DNA from: Formosa haliotis
GTDB lineage: Bacteria > Bacteroidota > Bacteroidia > Flavobacteriales > Flavobacteriaceae
Reading direction: 5' to 3'
Length of the DNA: 64,000 nucleotides
NCBI RefSeq assembly: GCF_001685485.1
Contig: NZ_BDEL01000001.1
Coordinates: forward strand, 1-64,000
Below the pieces are notes generated by a model that was not told the DNA's origin, did no database searches, and was given only the letters and a program-made list of their open reading frames with translations. Below are positions 35,835-44,449 of this stretch, in pieces. A program made the translations under genes and the position numbers. Each line of letters opens with the position of its first letter. Positions within the stretch are counted from its first letter, which is position 1.

Positions 35835-36986
35835 ATGTCTTTACAGTTAAAATCTTTATTATTAGTCTTTTTAGTGTTTGTTTTCAGTTGTAAAAACGAA
35901 GCAAAACAAGTTAAAGAAGTTCAAGATCCAGGTGTTGATTTACCTTTAAAACACGCTAAAGGATTTTCTGTTAAAACGTATAAAAATTACAAAGTTTTAG
36001 AGATTTATAGTCCGTGGCCAAAAGCAGAAAAGACCTATAAATTTGCTTTGGTAGATAGAGCTTTTCAGGATAAGGTAGATTTAAAATCATCCGATTTTGA
36101 GGCGGTAATTCCAATTCCTATTGAGCGCATTGTAGTAACATCTACTACACATTTACCAGGATTGGAATTGTTAGATGAAGCGCATAAATTAGTTGGTTTT
36201 CCAGGCACTCAATATGTGTCTTCAGAGCATATTAGACATCGTATAGATAATAATGAAATTCGGGAACTTGGAAAAAACGAAGGTATAAATACCGAGGTGT
36301 TGTTAGAATTGCGACCTGAGTTAGTAATGGCTTTTGGTGTAGATGGGAATAATCGCGCTTTAGAGCAAGTAAAAAATGCAAATATTCCTGTGATGTACAA
36401 TGGCGACTGGGTGGAAACATCTCCACTAGCCAAAGCCGAATGGATAAAACTTTTTGGTGTACTTTTTAAAAAGGAAGCCCAAGCCGATCAGGTTTATAAT
36501 ATTATAGAAACCGAATATGTAAACGCTAAAAAATTAGCAGCTACGGTAAGTGATAAGCCGAGTATTTTAAGCGGTGCTATGCATAAGGATGTGTGGTATT
36601 TACCTAACGGGACGAGTGCCGAGGCCCAATTGCTACAAGATGCGAATACCAATTATTTATGGAAAAACACACAAGGAGCAGGGAGTTTAGCGCTTAATTT
36701 TGAAACCGTTTTTAATAAAGCAAAAGCGGCAGATATTTGGGTAAACCCGTCGTTTTATGCAAGTTTAGAAGATTTAAAAACGGCGAATCAACATTATTCT
36801 AAATTTACTGCATTTAAAGCTAAGCAAATCTACACCATGGCAAATACTAAGGGTGAAACCGGTGGTGTTTTGTATTATGAATTGGGTCAATCTAGACCAG
36901 ACTTGGTGTTGAAAGATTTAATTAAAATTTGTCACCCAGAATTACTTCCAGATTACGAACTTTATTTTTATCAAAAACTAAACTAA
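35835..36986 (+). CDS. ABC transporter substrate-binding lipoprotein, BtuF-like
   Basis: A 383-residue lipoprotein (lipobox FSC at residues 17-19) with a class III periplasmic-binding fold. Typical pieces are IERIVVTSTTHLPGLELL, ELRPELVMAFGVDG, and a C-terminal SRPDLVLKDLIKICHPEL. Such proteins bind siderophores, haem or cobalamin. Cobalamin is inferred here because the gene faces a riboswitch-controlled btuB/btuG pair. It leads directly into a FecCD-type permease (0-base gap) and an ATPase, forming a complete importer. Confidence 0.85.
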   Translation: MSLQLKSLLLVFLVFVFSCKNEAKQVKEVQDPGVDLPLKHAKGFSVKTYKNYKVLEIYSPWPKAEKTYKFALVDRAFQDKVDLKSSDFEAVIPIPIERIVVTSTTHLPGLELLDEAHKLVGFPGTQYVSSEHIRHRIDNNEIRELGKNEGINTEVLLELRPELVMAFGVDGNNRALEQVKNANIPVMYNGDWVETSPLAKAEWIKLFGVLFKKEAQADQVYNIIETEYVNAKKLAATVSDKPSILSGAMHKDVWYLPNGTSAEAQLLQDANTNYLWKNTQGAGSLALNFETVFNKAKAADIWVNPSFYASLEDLKTANQHYSKFTAFKAKQIYTMANTKGETGGVLYYELGQSRPDLVLKDLIKICHPELLPDYELYFYQKLN

Positions 36987-38015
36987 TTGCCTAATCAACC
37001 CAAATATAAACAGGCCTTTTTTGTGCTTTTTGTACTGCTTGTATGTTGCTTTTTTATCAACATAAGTTTGGGGTCTGTTTCTATTCCTATACGAGGCGTT
37101 ATTAATAGTGTTTTTGCGCATTCATCTCACGAATCATGGACTTATATTATTCAAAATTATAGATTACCAAAGGCTGTTACAGCCATATTAGTAGGGTCGG
37201 GATTGGGCGTGTCGGGCCTTTTAATGCAAACATTATTTAGAAATCCTCTTGCCGGACCTTTTGTTTTAGGCATAAGCTCTGGGGCAAGTTTAGGCGTGGC
37301 TTTAGTTATATTAGGGTCGGGCCTTTTTGGAGGTGTATTTGCCGGTATTTTAATTTCGAAATGGAGTGTGGTTATTGCAGCCAGTTTAGGTAGTTTTTTA
37401 GTTTTGTTGGCGGTACTTATTGTGTCTTCGAGGGTTCGCGATACCATGGCCATTTTAATTATAGGACTCATGTTTGCAAGTATTACAGGAGCCATTGTAG
37501 GTGTGTTATCTTATTTTAGTTCGGCAGAACAATTACAGCGCTATGTGTTTTGGGGCTTTGGGAGTTTAGGCAATTTATCTTGGCAAGAACTCCTTGTTTT
37601 TGGACTCATTTATAGTGTTGGTTTGGTTTTAAGTTTAGCTTCTGTAAAAGCCTTAAATACCTTGTTATTAGGCGAAAATTATGCCAAAAGTTTAGGCTTA
37701 CACCTAAAGCGAAGCAGATTGTATATTATTTTAGCAACAAGTTTATTGGCAGGTACGATTACCGCGTTCGCAGGGCCGATTGCTTTTATAGGTTTGGCCA
37801 TTCCGCATGTTGCGCGTTTGGTTTTTAATACGTCTAATCATAAAATATTATTACCGGCAGTGGTACTATTTGGGGCTATTATTATGTTGATTTGCGATAC
37901 GATTGCTCAAATTCCGAATAGCGATTACACATTACCTATCAATGCAATTACCTCGTTGGTAGGCGCTCCAATGGTGATTTGGTTATTAGTACGGAAACGA
38001 AATTTAATGTTTTAA
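36987..38015 (+). CDS. FecCD-family ABC permease, BtuC-like
   Basis: A 342-residue permease with about ten helices. The diagnostic blocks YRLPKAVTAILVGSGLGVSGLLMQTLFRNPLAGPFVLGISSGASLG and GPIAFIGLAIPHVARL are intact. It starts with TTG at 36987-36989, immediately after the TAA of the binding-protein gene. No Met occurs before the first membrane helix, so this start is favoured. Its stop overlaps the ATG of the ATPase gene in TAATG. Confidence 0.9.
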   Translation: MPNQPKYKQAFFVLFVLLVCCFFINISLGSVSIPIRGVINSVFAHSSHESWTYIIQNYRLPKAVTAILVGSGLGVSGLLMQTLFRNPLAGPFVLGISSGASLGVALVILGSGLFGGVFAGILISKWSVVIAASLGSFLVLLAVLIVSSRVRDTMAILIIGLMFASITGAIVGVLSYFSSAEQLQRYVFWGFGSLGNLSWQELLVFGLIYSVGLVLSLASVKALNTLLLGENYAKSLGLHLKRSRLYIILATSLLAGTITAFAGPIAFIGLAIPHVARLVFNTSNHKILLPAVVLFGAIIMLICDTIAQIPNSDYTLPINAITSLVGAPMVIWLLVRKRNLMF

Positions 38016-38809
38016 TGGAAGAAAATCAGAAACATATAATTTTAAGAACGGAAGATTTAACCATTGGATATCGATCTACATCGGAGAAAACCATAATCGC
38101 GGAACATATAAATATTACCCTTGGTAAAGGAGAACTTGTTAGCTTAGTGGGAGGTAATGGTATAGGAAAATCTACGATGTTACGTACACTTACTAACACA
38201 CAGCCAGCCTTAAGCGGTCAAGTTTTTATTAATAATAAAGCCGTAGTAACTTATGATGCTCTAGCTTTAGCACAAGTGCTTAGCATTGTATTTACTGAAA
38301 AATTGACCTCGAAAAATTTATCGGTTTTCGAATTGGTAGCCTTGGGGCGCCATCCTTATACCAATTGGATTGGAAGCCTATCTGACTTGGATGTTGAAAA
38401 AATTAATAATGCGTTGCAGTTAACGCATATTGAACATTTAAAGCATAAAAAGTGTTTTGAATTAAGCGATGGCCAACTTCAAAAAGTGATGATTTCTCGC
38501 GCTTTAGCTCAAGATACCGATTTGATTATTCTCGATGAACCTACCACGCATCTAGATATGTATCATAAAGCCTATGTTTTAAAATTGCTTCAACGCTTAA
38601 CCAAAGAAACAGGAAAAACCATTTTGTTTTCGTCTCACGAAATTGATTTAGCCATTCAGCTTTGTGACAAAATGATAGTGATGACTCCAGAATGGGTGGT
38701 TTCAGATTCGCCATGTAACCTTATAGAACAAGGGGTGTTTTCTACATTATTCCCAGACGATTTAATTAAGTTTGATCCGTCAACAGGAAGTTTTCGGGTG
38801 AATAAATAG
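38015..38809 (+). CDS. ABC transporter ATP-binding protein, BtuD-like
   Basis: A 264-residue ATPase of the iron-siderophore/cobalamin class. Walker A is GGNGIGKST (residues 46-54), the signature is LSDGQLQK, Walker B is LIILDEPTTHLD, and the switch His is in SSHEID. I use ATG 38015 (MEENQKHIILRTEDL), which overlaps the permease stop by one base. A longer in-frame start at 37979 would sit inside the permease gene and adds no conserved sequence. With the two preceding genes it completes the importer. Confidence 0.92.
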   Translation: MEENQKHIILRTEDLTIGYRSTSEKTIIAEHINITLGKGELVSLVGGNGIGKSTMLRTLTNTQPALSGQVFINNKAVVTYDALALAQVLSIVFTEKLTSKNLSVFELVALGRHPYTNWIGSLSDLDVEKINNALQLTHIEHLKHKKCFELSDGQLQKVMISRALAQDTDLIILDEPTTHLDMYHKAYVLKLLQRLTKETGKTILFSSHEIDLAIQLCDKMIVMTPEWVVSDSPCNLIEQGVFSTLFPDDLIKFDPSTGSFRVNK

Positions 38810-38884
38810 GCGAAGTTTCTTTAGTTTTCAAGCTATTTTTTTCCATTAAAAACAAGTATATTTGAGTGTTTTCAACCAAATTTC

Positions 38885-40273
38885 ATGAGCGATACTATCA
38901 TATTATTAACGTCTATAGGCCTTTCGTCTGCAATAGGATTTTTTATAGGATTTACCATTTCAAAATTAAAAAGTAAAGGGGAATATGGCCGATTGGAGGA
39001 ACGAAATGCACAATTGCTTCAGCAGTATAATGATTTTAAATCCGATGCTGCTGCTCAAAATCTAAAGCAGGAAGAGGCATTTAAAGCACAGTTAGAAGAC
39101 CTCCAGAAATACAATGCTAAAATTGAAAGTGATCGTGAAAGTATTAGACGAGAAAAGGATTTTTTAAATGAAGCGTTTACACGTAAATCTACCGAATTTC
39201 AAAATTTGCAAGAACAAAATGTACAGCGCGATAAAGATATGGTGAAGCAACAAGAACAACTCCGAAAGGATTTCGAGTTGCTTGCTGCTAAAATATTAGA
39301 AGAGAAGTCTGAAAAGTTTACCCATCAGAATAAAGAAAATCTAAAACTTATTTTAAATCCGTTGCACGAAAAAATTCAAGGTTTCGAGAAACGAGTAGAA
39401 GAATCTCAAAAGGAAAATATAGGTATGCATTCTGCCTTGAAAGAGCAATTGTTAGGATTAAAAGATTTAAACCTTCAAATGTCTAAAGAGGCAACCAATT
39501 TAACACGGGCTTTAAAAGGCGATAGTAAAATGCAAGGCAATTGGGGCGAATTGGTGCTTGAACGCGTGCTAGAAAAATCTGGTTTAGAGAAAGACCGCGA
39601 GTATTTTGTACAGCAACATTTTACACGTCCAGATGGTACACGTGTGTTGCCAGATGTGGTTTTACATTTGCCAGATAACAAACGCATGATTATAGATTCG
39701 AAAGTGTCGTTAGTGGATTATGAACGGTTTGTAAACGCCAACGAAGCCGAGCGTATATTGCATTTAAAGGCGCATGTAAACTCTATCCGCCGACATGTCG
39801 ATCAGCTTTCAGCTAAAAATTATCAGGATTTATACGATATCGATTCGCCAGATTTCGTCTTGCTTTTTATTCCTATAGAACCTGCTTTTGCCGTTGCGAT
39901 AAATGAGGATAATGCACTGTATAATCGAGCTTTCGAGAAGAATATCGTGATCGTTACGCCGGCGACCTTATTAGCCACGTTACGAACGGTGGACACCATG
40001 TGGAACAACGAAAAACAACAGCGAAATTCATTAGAAATTGCAAGACAAGCGGGAGCGTTATACGATAAATTTGAAGGCTTGTTAAAAGATTTAACTGGGG
40101 TGGGAAAGAAGTTAGACGATGCTAAAAAAGATTATGCGTCTGCCATGAATAAATTGGTAGATGGCCGAGGAAATTTAGTAACAAGTGTTGAGAAATTAAA
40201 AAAGATGGGCGCTAAAGCGAAAAAGCAATTGCCTGAAGCCGTTTTAAATCGGGCTATAAACGAAGAGGAATAA
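38885..40273 (+). CDS. rmuC: RmuC-family DNA recombination protein
   Basis: A 462-residue protein with an N-terminal membrane helix (residues 6-26), a long coiled coil (about 35-180) and the RmuC nuclease-like domain (GNWGELVLERVLEKSGLEK, LPDVVLHLPDNKRMIIDSKVSL, with a PD-(D/E)xK-like IDSK). RmuC limits DNA inversion and other rearrangements in E. coli. The length and domain order are normal. A TATATTTG minus-7 element lies at 38857-38864. A MITE-like repeat begins 1 base after the stop. Confidence 0.93.
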   Translation: MSDTIILLTSIGLSSAIGFFIGFTISKLKSKGEYGRLEERNAQLLQQYNDFKSDAAAQNLKQEEAFKAQLEDLQKYNAKIESDRESIRREKDFLNEAFTRKSTEFQNLQEQNVQRDKDMVKQQEQLRKDFELLAAKILEEKSEKFTHQNKENLKLILNPLHEKIQGFEKRVEESQKENIGMHSALKEQLLGLKDLNLQMSKEATNLTRALKGDSKMQGNWGELVLERVLEKSGLEKDREYFVQQHFTRPDGTRVLPDVVLHLPDNKRMIIDSKVSLVDYERFVNANEAERILHLKAHVNSIRRHVDQLSAKNYQDLYDIDSPDFVLLFIPIEPAFAVAINEDNALYNRAFEKNIVIVTPATLLATLRTVDTMWNNEKQQRNSLEIARQAGALYDKFEGLLKDLTGVGKKLDDAKKDYASAMNKLVDGRGNLVTSVEKLKKMGAKAKKQLPEAVLNRAINEEE

Positions 40274-40274
40274 A

Positions 40275-40412
40275 AAAAGAGGCTGTATAAAATGTTGAGT
40301 TTTCGTCGACCTGAACTTGATTCAGGTTCTCACATATCGTGTTATCCATGTGATGAGATTCTGAACTAAATTCAGAATGACGAGTTTTAATACTTTTTAA
40401 ACAGCCTCTTTT
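40275..40412. repeat. MITE-like nested-hairpin repeat C (opposite orientation to A)
   Basis: The outer arms AAAAGAGGCTGT (40275-40286) and ACAGCCTCTTTT (40401-40412) are exact. Internal CGTC and GACG bracket two hairpins in the reverse order of repeat A, first ACCTGAA/TTCAGGT, then ATTCTGAA/TTCAGAAT. It fills the gap between the converging rmuC and the small membrane gene at 40435, so it can terminate both. Confidence 0.85.
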
Positions 40413-40434
40413 ATTGAATTGTGTGATTTAACAC

Positions 40435-40650
40435 TTAGTATGCTTCAAAATCTTCTTTACGAGTTTGTGGTTTTTCGTAGTCTTCAATTTGAACTTTATC
40501 GTGAGTAAATAAATTGGCAACAACCAAAATAAATCCTAACATTAAAAGTGTAATCACTACAAAATTATCTAATATATCTAACATACCCGAGATGGCGAAT
40601 CCGAAAGAAACGACAATGGTGAGTATGAATGACATTTTATCTGAAAGCAT
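40435..40650 (-). CDS. Small two-helix membrane protein of unknown function
   Basis: A 71-residue protein with two membrane helices (residues 6-24 and 27-46) and a charged tail (HDKVQIEDYEKPQTRKEDFEAY). I recognise no family. It is 14 bases downstream of purB on the same strand and probably co-transcribed with it. Confidence 0.65.
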   Translation of the reverse strand: MLSDKMSFILTIVVSFGFAISGMLDILDNFVVITLLMLGFILVVANLFTHDKVQIEDYEKPQTRKEDFEAY

Positions 40651-40664
40651 AATGTGTTTAGGTT

Positions 40665-42008
40665 TTAAATTCCTGTATAGTTACTAGGTGTAATAGCTTT
40701 TAATTCTGTTTTAATAGCATCTGATACCTCTAAGGTATCAATAAAATTTGCAATAGACAACTGATTGATTTTTTCGTTTGTTCGTGTTAAACCTTTTAAA
40801 GCTTCATAAGGATTTGCATAGCCTTCACGACGTAAAATAGTTTGAATCGCTTCTGCCACTACTGCCCAGTTATTTTCTAAATCTTCGGCAAATTTATCCG
40901 TGTTTAAAAGTAATTTATTCAATCCTTTTAAAGTCGATTCAAAGCCAATTAATGTATGGCCAAATGGCACACCAATATTTCTTAAAACCGTACTATCTGT
41001 TAAATCACGTTGTAACCTAGACACAGGTAATTTGGATGAAAGGTATTCAAAAACCGCATTTGCCATACCTAAGTTTCCTTCACTATTTTCAAAATCGATT
41101 GGATTAACTTTATGTGGCATAGCAGAGCTTCCTACTTCACCTTTTTTAATACGTTGTTTAAAATAATCCATAGACACATAGGTCCAAACATCGCGATCTA
41201 AATCGATAAAAATATTGTTGATACGCTTTATATTATCAAATAAAGCAGCCATATGGTCGTAATGCTCAATTTGTGTAGTTGGGAATGAATGGTGTAATCC
41301 TAATACATCTTGTACAAAGTTACGTCCGAAAACTTTCCAGTCGATATGGCTATAAGCGACATTATGAGCATTGAAATTCCCTGTAGCTCCACCAAATTTG
41401 GCAGCATGAGGAATAGTTTCTAATAATTGATATTGCTGATTTAAACGTGCCACAAAAACTTCAACTTCTTTTCCTAAACGTGTAGGAGAAGCTGGTTGGC
41501 CGTGAGTTCTTGCCAACATTGGTACATCTTTCCACTCAATCGCTAAATCTTTTAATTTCTCTTTTAGTGCAAGAAATTTAGGGATATAAACGTTGTTTAA
41601 AGCTTCTTTAATGCTTAAAGGAATAGCTGTATTATTAATATCTTGAGAAGTTAGTCCGAAATGGATAAACTCTTTGTATTGTGAAATGTTTAAAGCATCG
41701 AATTTTTCTTTAATGAAATATTCTACGGCTTTAACATCGTGATTAGTTACACTTTCAATTTTTTTAATAGACAAAGCATCTTCAGTAGAAAACGACTTGT
41801 AAATAGTACGTAAATCTTCGAATAAATTACTATTAAAATCTTTAAGTTGCGGTAATGGAATTTCGCAAAGCGCAATAAAATATTCAATTTCTACTTGAAC
41901 TCTATATTTTATTAAAGCTTCTTCAGAAAAATAAGGTGCTAGTGAATTTGTTTTACTTCTGTAACGACCATCAATTGGTGAAATAGCATTAAGTGTTGTT
42001 ATTGGCAT
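40665..42008 (-). CDS. purB: Adenylosuccinate lyase
   Basis: A 447-residue fumarase-superfamily enzyme that removes fumarate from SAICAR and adenylosuccinate in purine synthesis. It has TSQDINNTAIPL, the TARTHGQPASPTRLG catalytic His region and the flexible-loop signature GSSAMPHKVNP. I start at ATG 42008 (MPITTLNAISPIDGRY), where homologues begin. The 11 upstream residues of the open frame are not conserved. The longer PurB form, as in E. coli (about 456 residues), fits. purC is 19 kb away. Confidence 0.96.
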   Translation of the reverse strand: MPITTLNAISPIDGRYRSKTNSLAPYFSEEALIKYRVQVEIEYFIALCEIPLPQLKDFNSNLFEDLRTIYKSFSTEDALSIKKIESVTNHDVKAVEYFIKEKFDALNISQYKEFIHFGLTSQDINNTAIPLSIKEALNNVYIPKFLALKEKLKDLAIEWKDVPMLARTHGQPASPTRLGKEVEVFVARLNQQYQLLETIPHAAKFGGATGNFNAHNVAYSHIDWKVFGRNFVQDVLGLHHSFPTTQIEHYDHMAALFDNIKRINNIFIDLDRDVWTYVSMDYFKQRIKKGEVGSSAMPHKVNPIDFENSEGNLGMANAVFEYLSSKLPVSRLQRDLTDSTVLRNIGVPFGHTLIGFESTLKGLNKLLLNTDKFAEDLENNWAVVAEAIQTILRREGYANPYEALKGLTRTNEKINQLSIANFIDTLEVSDAIKTELKAITPSNYTGI

Positions 42009-42120
42009 AGTGTAAATTTTTTCAAGTGCAAATATAAGCATTTCGTTGCCTTTGTTAGCCGATATTTTAAAAGGATTTCGTTAAATATTTCGGAATAATA
42101 ACACCAATTTTTACTTTAAT

Positions 42121-42687
42121 TTACGGAATCTTAATTTTCTTTAAAATATGTCTGGCTCGTGCTTTAAAAGCAGCACTTTGCACATGATAATCACGACTTA
42201 AAATATCGGCGAGTTCAGGGTAAATCCAATCATATTCCTTGCCAAACAAATAAAGAGTTTGCATGGCGTAGGCTTTTGTGGCTACTTTTTCATCTTTTAT
42301 TAAATAATCGAAACACACAGAAATGATACGCTCTTTTATTTCTGGAGTTAAAGCGTTTCTTAAATAAAAGTTCATTTTATCGGTATTGGCTTTTGCTAGA
42401 TATTCGCAAATTTTAGCCACCGGACGTACAGCAGAATCTAAATGTACAGTATGCATCTTTGCAGTGAAAGTATCTAAATAAGGATAGATAATAGCTAAGT
42501 GTTCGGCACAAGCAAATTCTAAAACCCAAGCGGCTTTACACGATATTTTATCATCTATTTTAAACAAAATGTCTAAAAGCGTAGGCATTAAATCGGGGTG
42601 TTCAAAAACAAGGGAAGCAAATTTTAATCGGTTTTCACGGGAGTGATTAACATAATTTAATTGCTCGTAAAGTTGCTCTGTAGTCAC
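42121..42687 (-). CDS. Hypothetical HEAT-like helical protein
   Basis: A 188-residue all-helical protein with repeated two-helix units (RLKFASLVFEHPDLMPTLLDILFK, CKAAWVLEFACAEHLAIIYPYLDTF, ERIISVCFDYLIKDEKVATKAYAMQTLYLFGKEYDWIYPEL), which suggest HEAT-type repeats for protein binding. I know of no function. It lies 112 bases upstream of purB on the same strand and is divergent from the haem-binding protein. Confidence 0.7.
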   Translation of the reverse strand: MTTEQLYEQLNYVNHSRENRLKFASLVFEHPDLMPTLLDILFKIDDKISCKAAWVLEFACAEHLAIIYPYLDTFTAKMHTVHLDSAVRPVAKICEYLAKANTDKMNFYLRNALTPEIKERIISVCFDYLIKDEKVATKAYAMQTLYLFGKEYDWIYPELADILSRDYHVQSAAFKARARHILKKIKIP

Positions 42688-42723
42688 TTAATTTTTATAT
42701 TTTTAAGTCTTAAATTTAATAAA

Positions 42724-43197
42724 ATGAAAAGTCTTAAGAAAATATTGTTACTACTATTGGTGCTGTTTGTAATTGCTCAGTTTTTTGGACCAGAAAAAAA
42801 CACTGGAGATTTAACTTCGGTAGAACCTTTTCTTGAAGCTACGAATCCGCCCGAAAATGTTGCAGCTATTTTAAAAGAAAGCTGTTACGATTGCCATAGC
42901 AGTCATACACGATACCCATGGTATAGTAATATTACACCCGTAAATTATTGGTTGGCAGACCATGTTAACGATGGTAAAAAACATTTTGATTTTAGTAAGT
43001 GGAATGCTTATTCTGTAAAGAAAAAAGATCATAAAATTGAAGAATTAATTAAGATGGTTGAAGAAAAAGAGATGCCATTAAAATCGTATACGCTGGCACA
43101 TAGCGAAGCTAAATTATCGGCTTCAGATATAGAAGCGGTAAAAGAATGGGCAGAACATGTGCGTATTCAGTTAACTTTAATTCCGAAGCCACAATAA
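42724..43197 (+). CDS. Haem-binding domain protein with CxxCH motif
   Basis: A 157-residue protein with an N-terminal membrane helix or signal (residues 3-20) and the haem-binding domain common in Bacteroidota: ESCYDCHSSHTRYPWYSNITP (CxxCH at about residue 57), then EMPLKSYTLAHSEAKLS and a C-terminal helix. The haem is probably bound covalently in the periplasm. The redox partner is unknown. I start at ATG 42724 (MKSLKKILLLLL), because it gives a proper signal sequence. The open frame extends upstream to 42661 without one. Confidence 0.85.
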   Translation: MKSLKKILLLLLVLFVIAQFFGPEKNTGDLTSVEPFLEATNPPENVAAILKESCYDCHSSHTRYPWYSNITPVNYWLADHVNDGKKHFDFSKWNAYSVKKKDHKIEELIKMVEEKEMPLKSYTLAHSEAKLSASDIEAVKEWAEHVRIQLTLIPKPQ

Positions 43198-43200
43198 TTT

Positions 43201-44436
43201 ATGACCAACATATTAATTATTGGTTTTGTTTGGCCAGAGCCTAAATCGTCTGCTGCCGGAAGTCGGATGATGCAACTTATTGAAGCCTTTAAAATTAATA
43301 AAGCGCAAATCACTTTTGCGAGTCCAAGTAGTAAAAGCGAACAAGCCGTATCATTAAAAGAATTAGGTATTGCCGAGCAACATATTGTTTTAAACGATAC
43401 CAGTTTCGACCAATTTATAAAGGAATTACAACCCGATGTTGTGATGTTTGATCGCTTTATGATGGAAGAACAATTTGGGTGGCGAGTTACCGAACAGTGT
43501 CCAGATGCTATAAAAATATTAGATACAGAAGATTTACATTGTTTAAGAAAAGGGCGCCAGCAAGCCTATAAAGAAAAAACAGAATTTAATGATCGCTATT
43601 TATTTAATGACATTGCGGTTAGAGAAATTGCAAGCATTTACAGGTGCGATTTGAGTTTAATGATTTCTGAAGTTGAAATAGATCTTTTAAAAACCAAATT
43701 TAATGTGCCATCAAATCTTTTGGTTTATGTTCCTTTTTTATTCGAAGATTTACCAGTAGAAGATCAAAATAAACTACCTAATTTTCAAGATCGTCAACAT
43801 GTAGTAACGATTGGTAATTTTTTACATGAGCCCAATTACCAATCGGTTTTGTATTTAAAACAAACGCTTTGGCCACTTATAAAAACAAAATTACCAAAAG
43901 CAGAGCTTCATATTTATGGGGCTTATGCCTCACAAAAAGTAAATCAGTTACAAAATATTAAGGAACGTTTTTTTATTAAAGGTTTTGCTAATGATGTTAA
44001 TGAGGTGATGAAACATGCCAGAATTTGTGTGGCGCCATTGGTGTTTGGTGCAGGATTAAAAGGGAAATTAACCGATGCTATGGCACACGGAACGCCTTGT
44101 GCCATGTCTACAATTGCGGCAGAAGGCATGTTTGGCAATATGGAACCCAATGGTTTTATAGAAGATGATGCCGAGCAATTTGCATTAAAAGTTTCAGAAT
44201 TATACACTAATGAAACCCTTTGGAAAGAAAAACAATATTTCGGATTTAAAAATTATAATTCTCGATTTAATAAGTCGTATTTTCAACAACAGTTTTTAGA
44301 GCGTGTACATCAGGTTCAGAAACAATTAGAAATTCATCGTTTGACTAACTTTACTGGAACCATGCTACAACATCACAGCATGCAAAGTACTAAGTTTATG
44401 TCGCGATGGATTGAAGAAAAAAATAAACAACATTAG
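43201..44436 (+). CDS. Glycosyltransferase (GT4-like, GT-B fold)
   Basis: A 411-residue protein. The N-terminal domain opens ILIIGFVWPEPKSSAAGSRMMQLIEAF, a glycine-containing acceptor loop. The C-terminal donor domain has NFLHEPNYQSVLYLKQ, AELHIYGAYAS, FIKGFANDVNEVMKHARICVAPLVFGAGLKGKLTDAMAHGTPC, with the GxGxKGK donor site of GT4 enzymes. Sugar and acceptor are not predictable. It starts 3 bases after the haem-binding gene and ends 13 bases before cardiolipin synthase. Confidence 0.85.
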   Translation: MTNILIIGFVWPEPKSSAAGSRMMQLIEAFKINKAQITFASPSSKSEQAVSLKELGIAEQHIVLNDTSFDQFIKELQPDVVMFDRFMMEEQFGWRVTEQCPDAIKILDTEDLHCLRKGRQQAYKEKTEFNDRYLFNDIAVREIASIYRCDLSLMISEVEIDLLKTKFNVPSNLLVYVPFLFEDLPVEDQNKLPNFQDRQHVVTIGNFLHEPNYQSVLYLKQTLWPLIKTKLPKAELHIYGAYASQKVNQLQNIKERFFIKGFANDVNEVMKHARICVAPLVFGAGLKGKLTDAMAHGTPCAMSTIAAEGMFGNMEPNGFIEDDAEQFALKVSELYTNETLWKEKQYFGFKNYNSRFNKSYFQQQFLERVHQVQKQLEIHRLTNFTGTMLQHHSMQSTKFMSRWIEEKNKQH

Positions 44437-44449
44437 CTAGCATTGTAGT

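Noticed and set aside
29045..40412. CRISPR array from the repeated hairpins
   Set aside because: The three repeats are more than 2 kb apart, have no regular spacers, and no cas genes are present.
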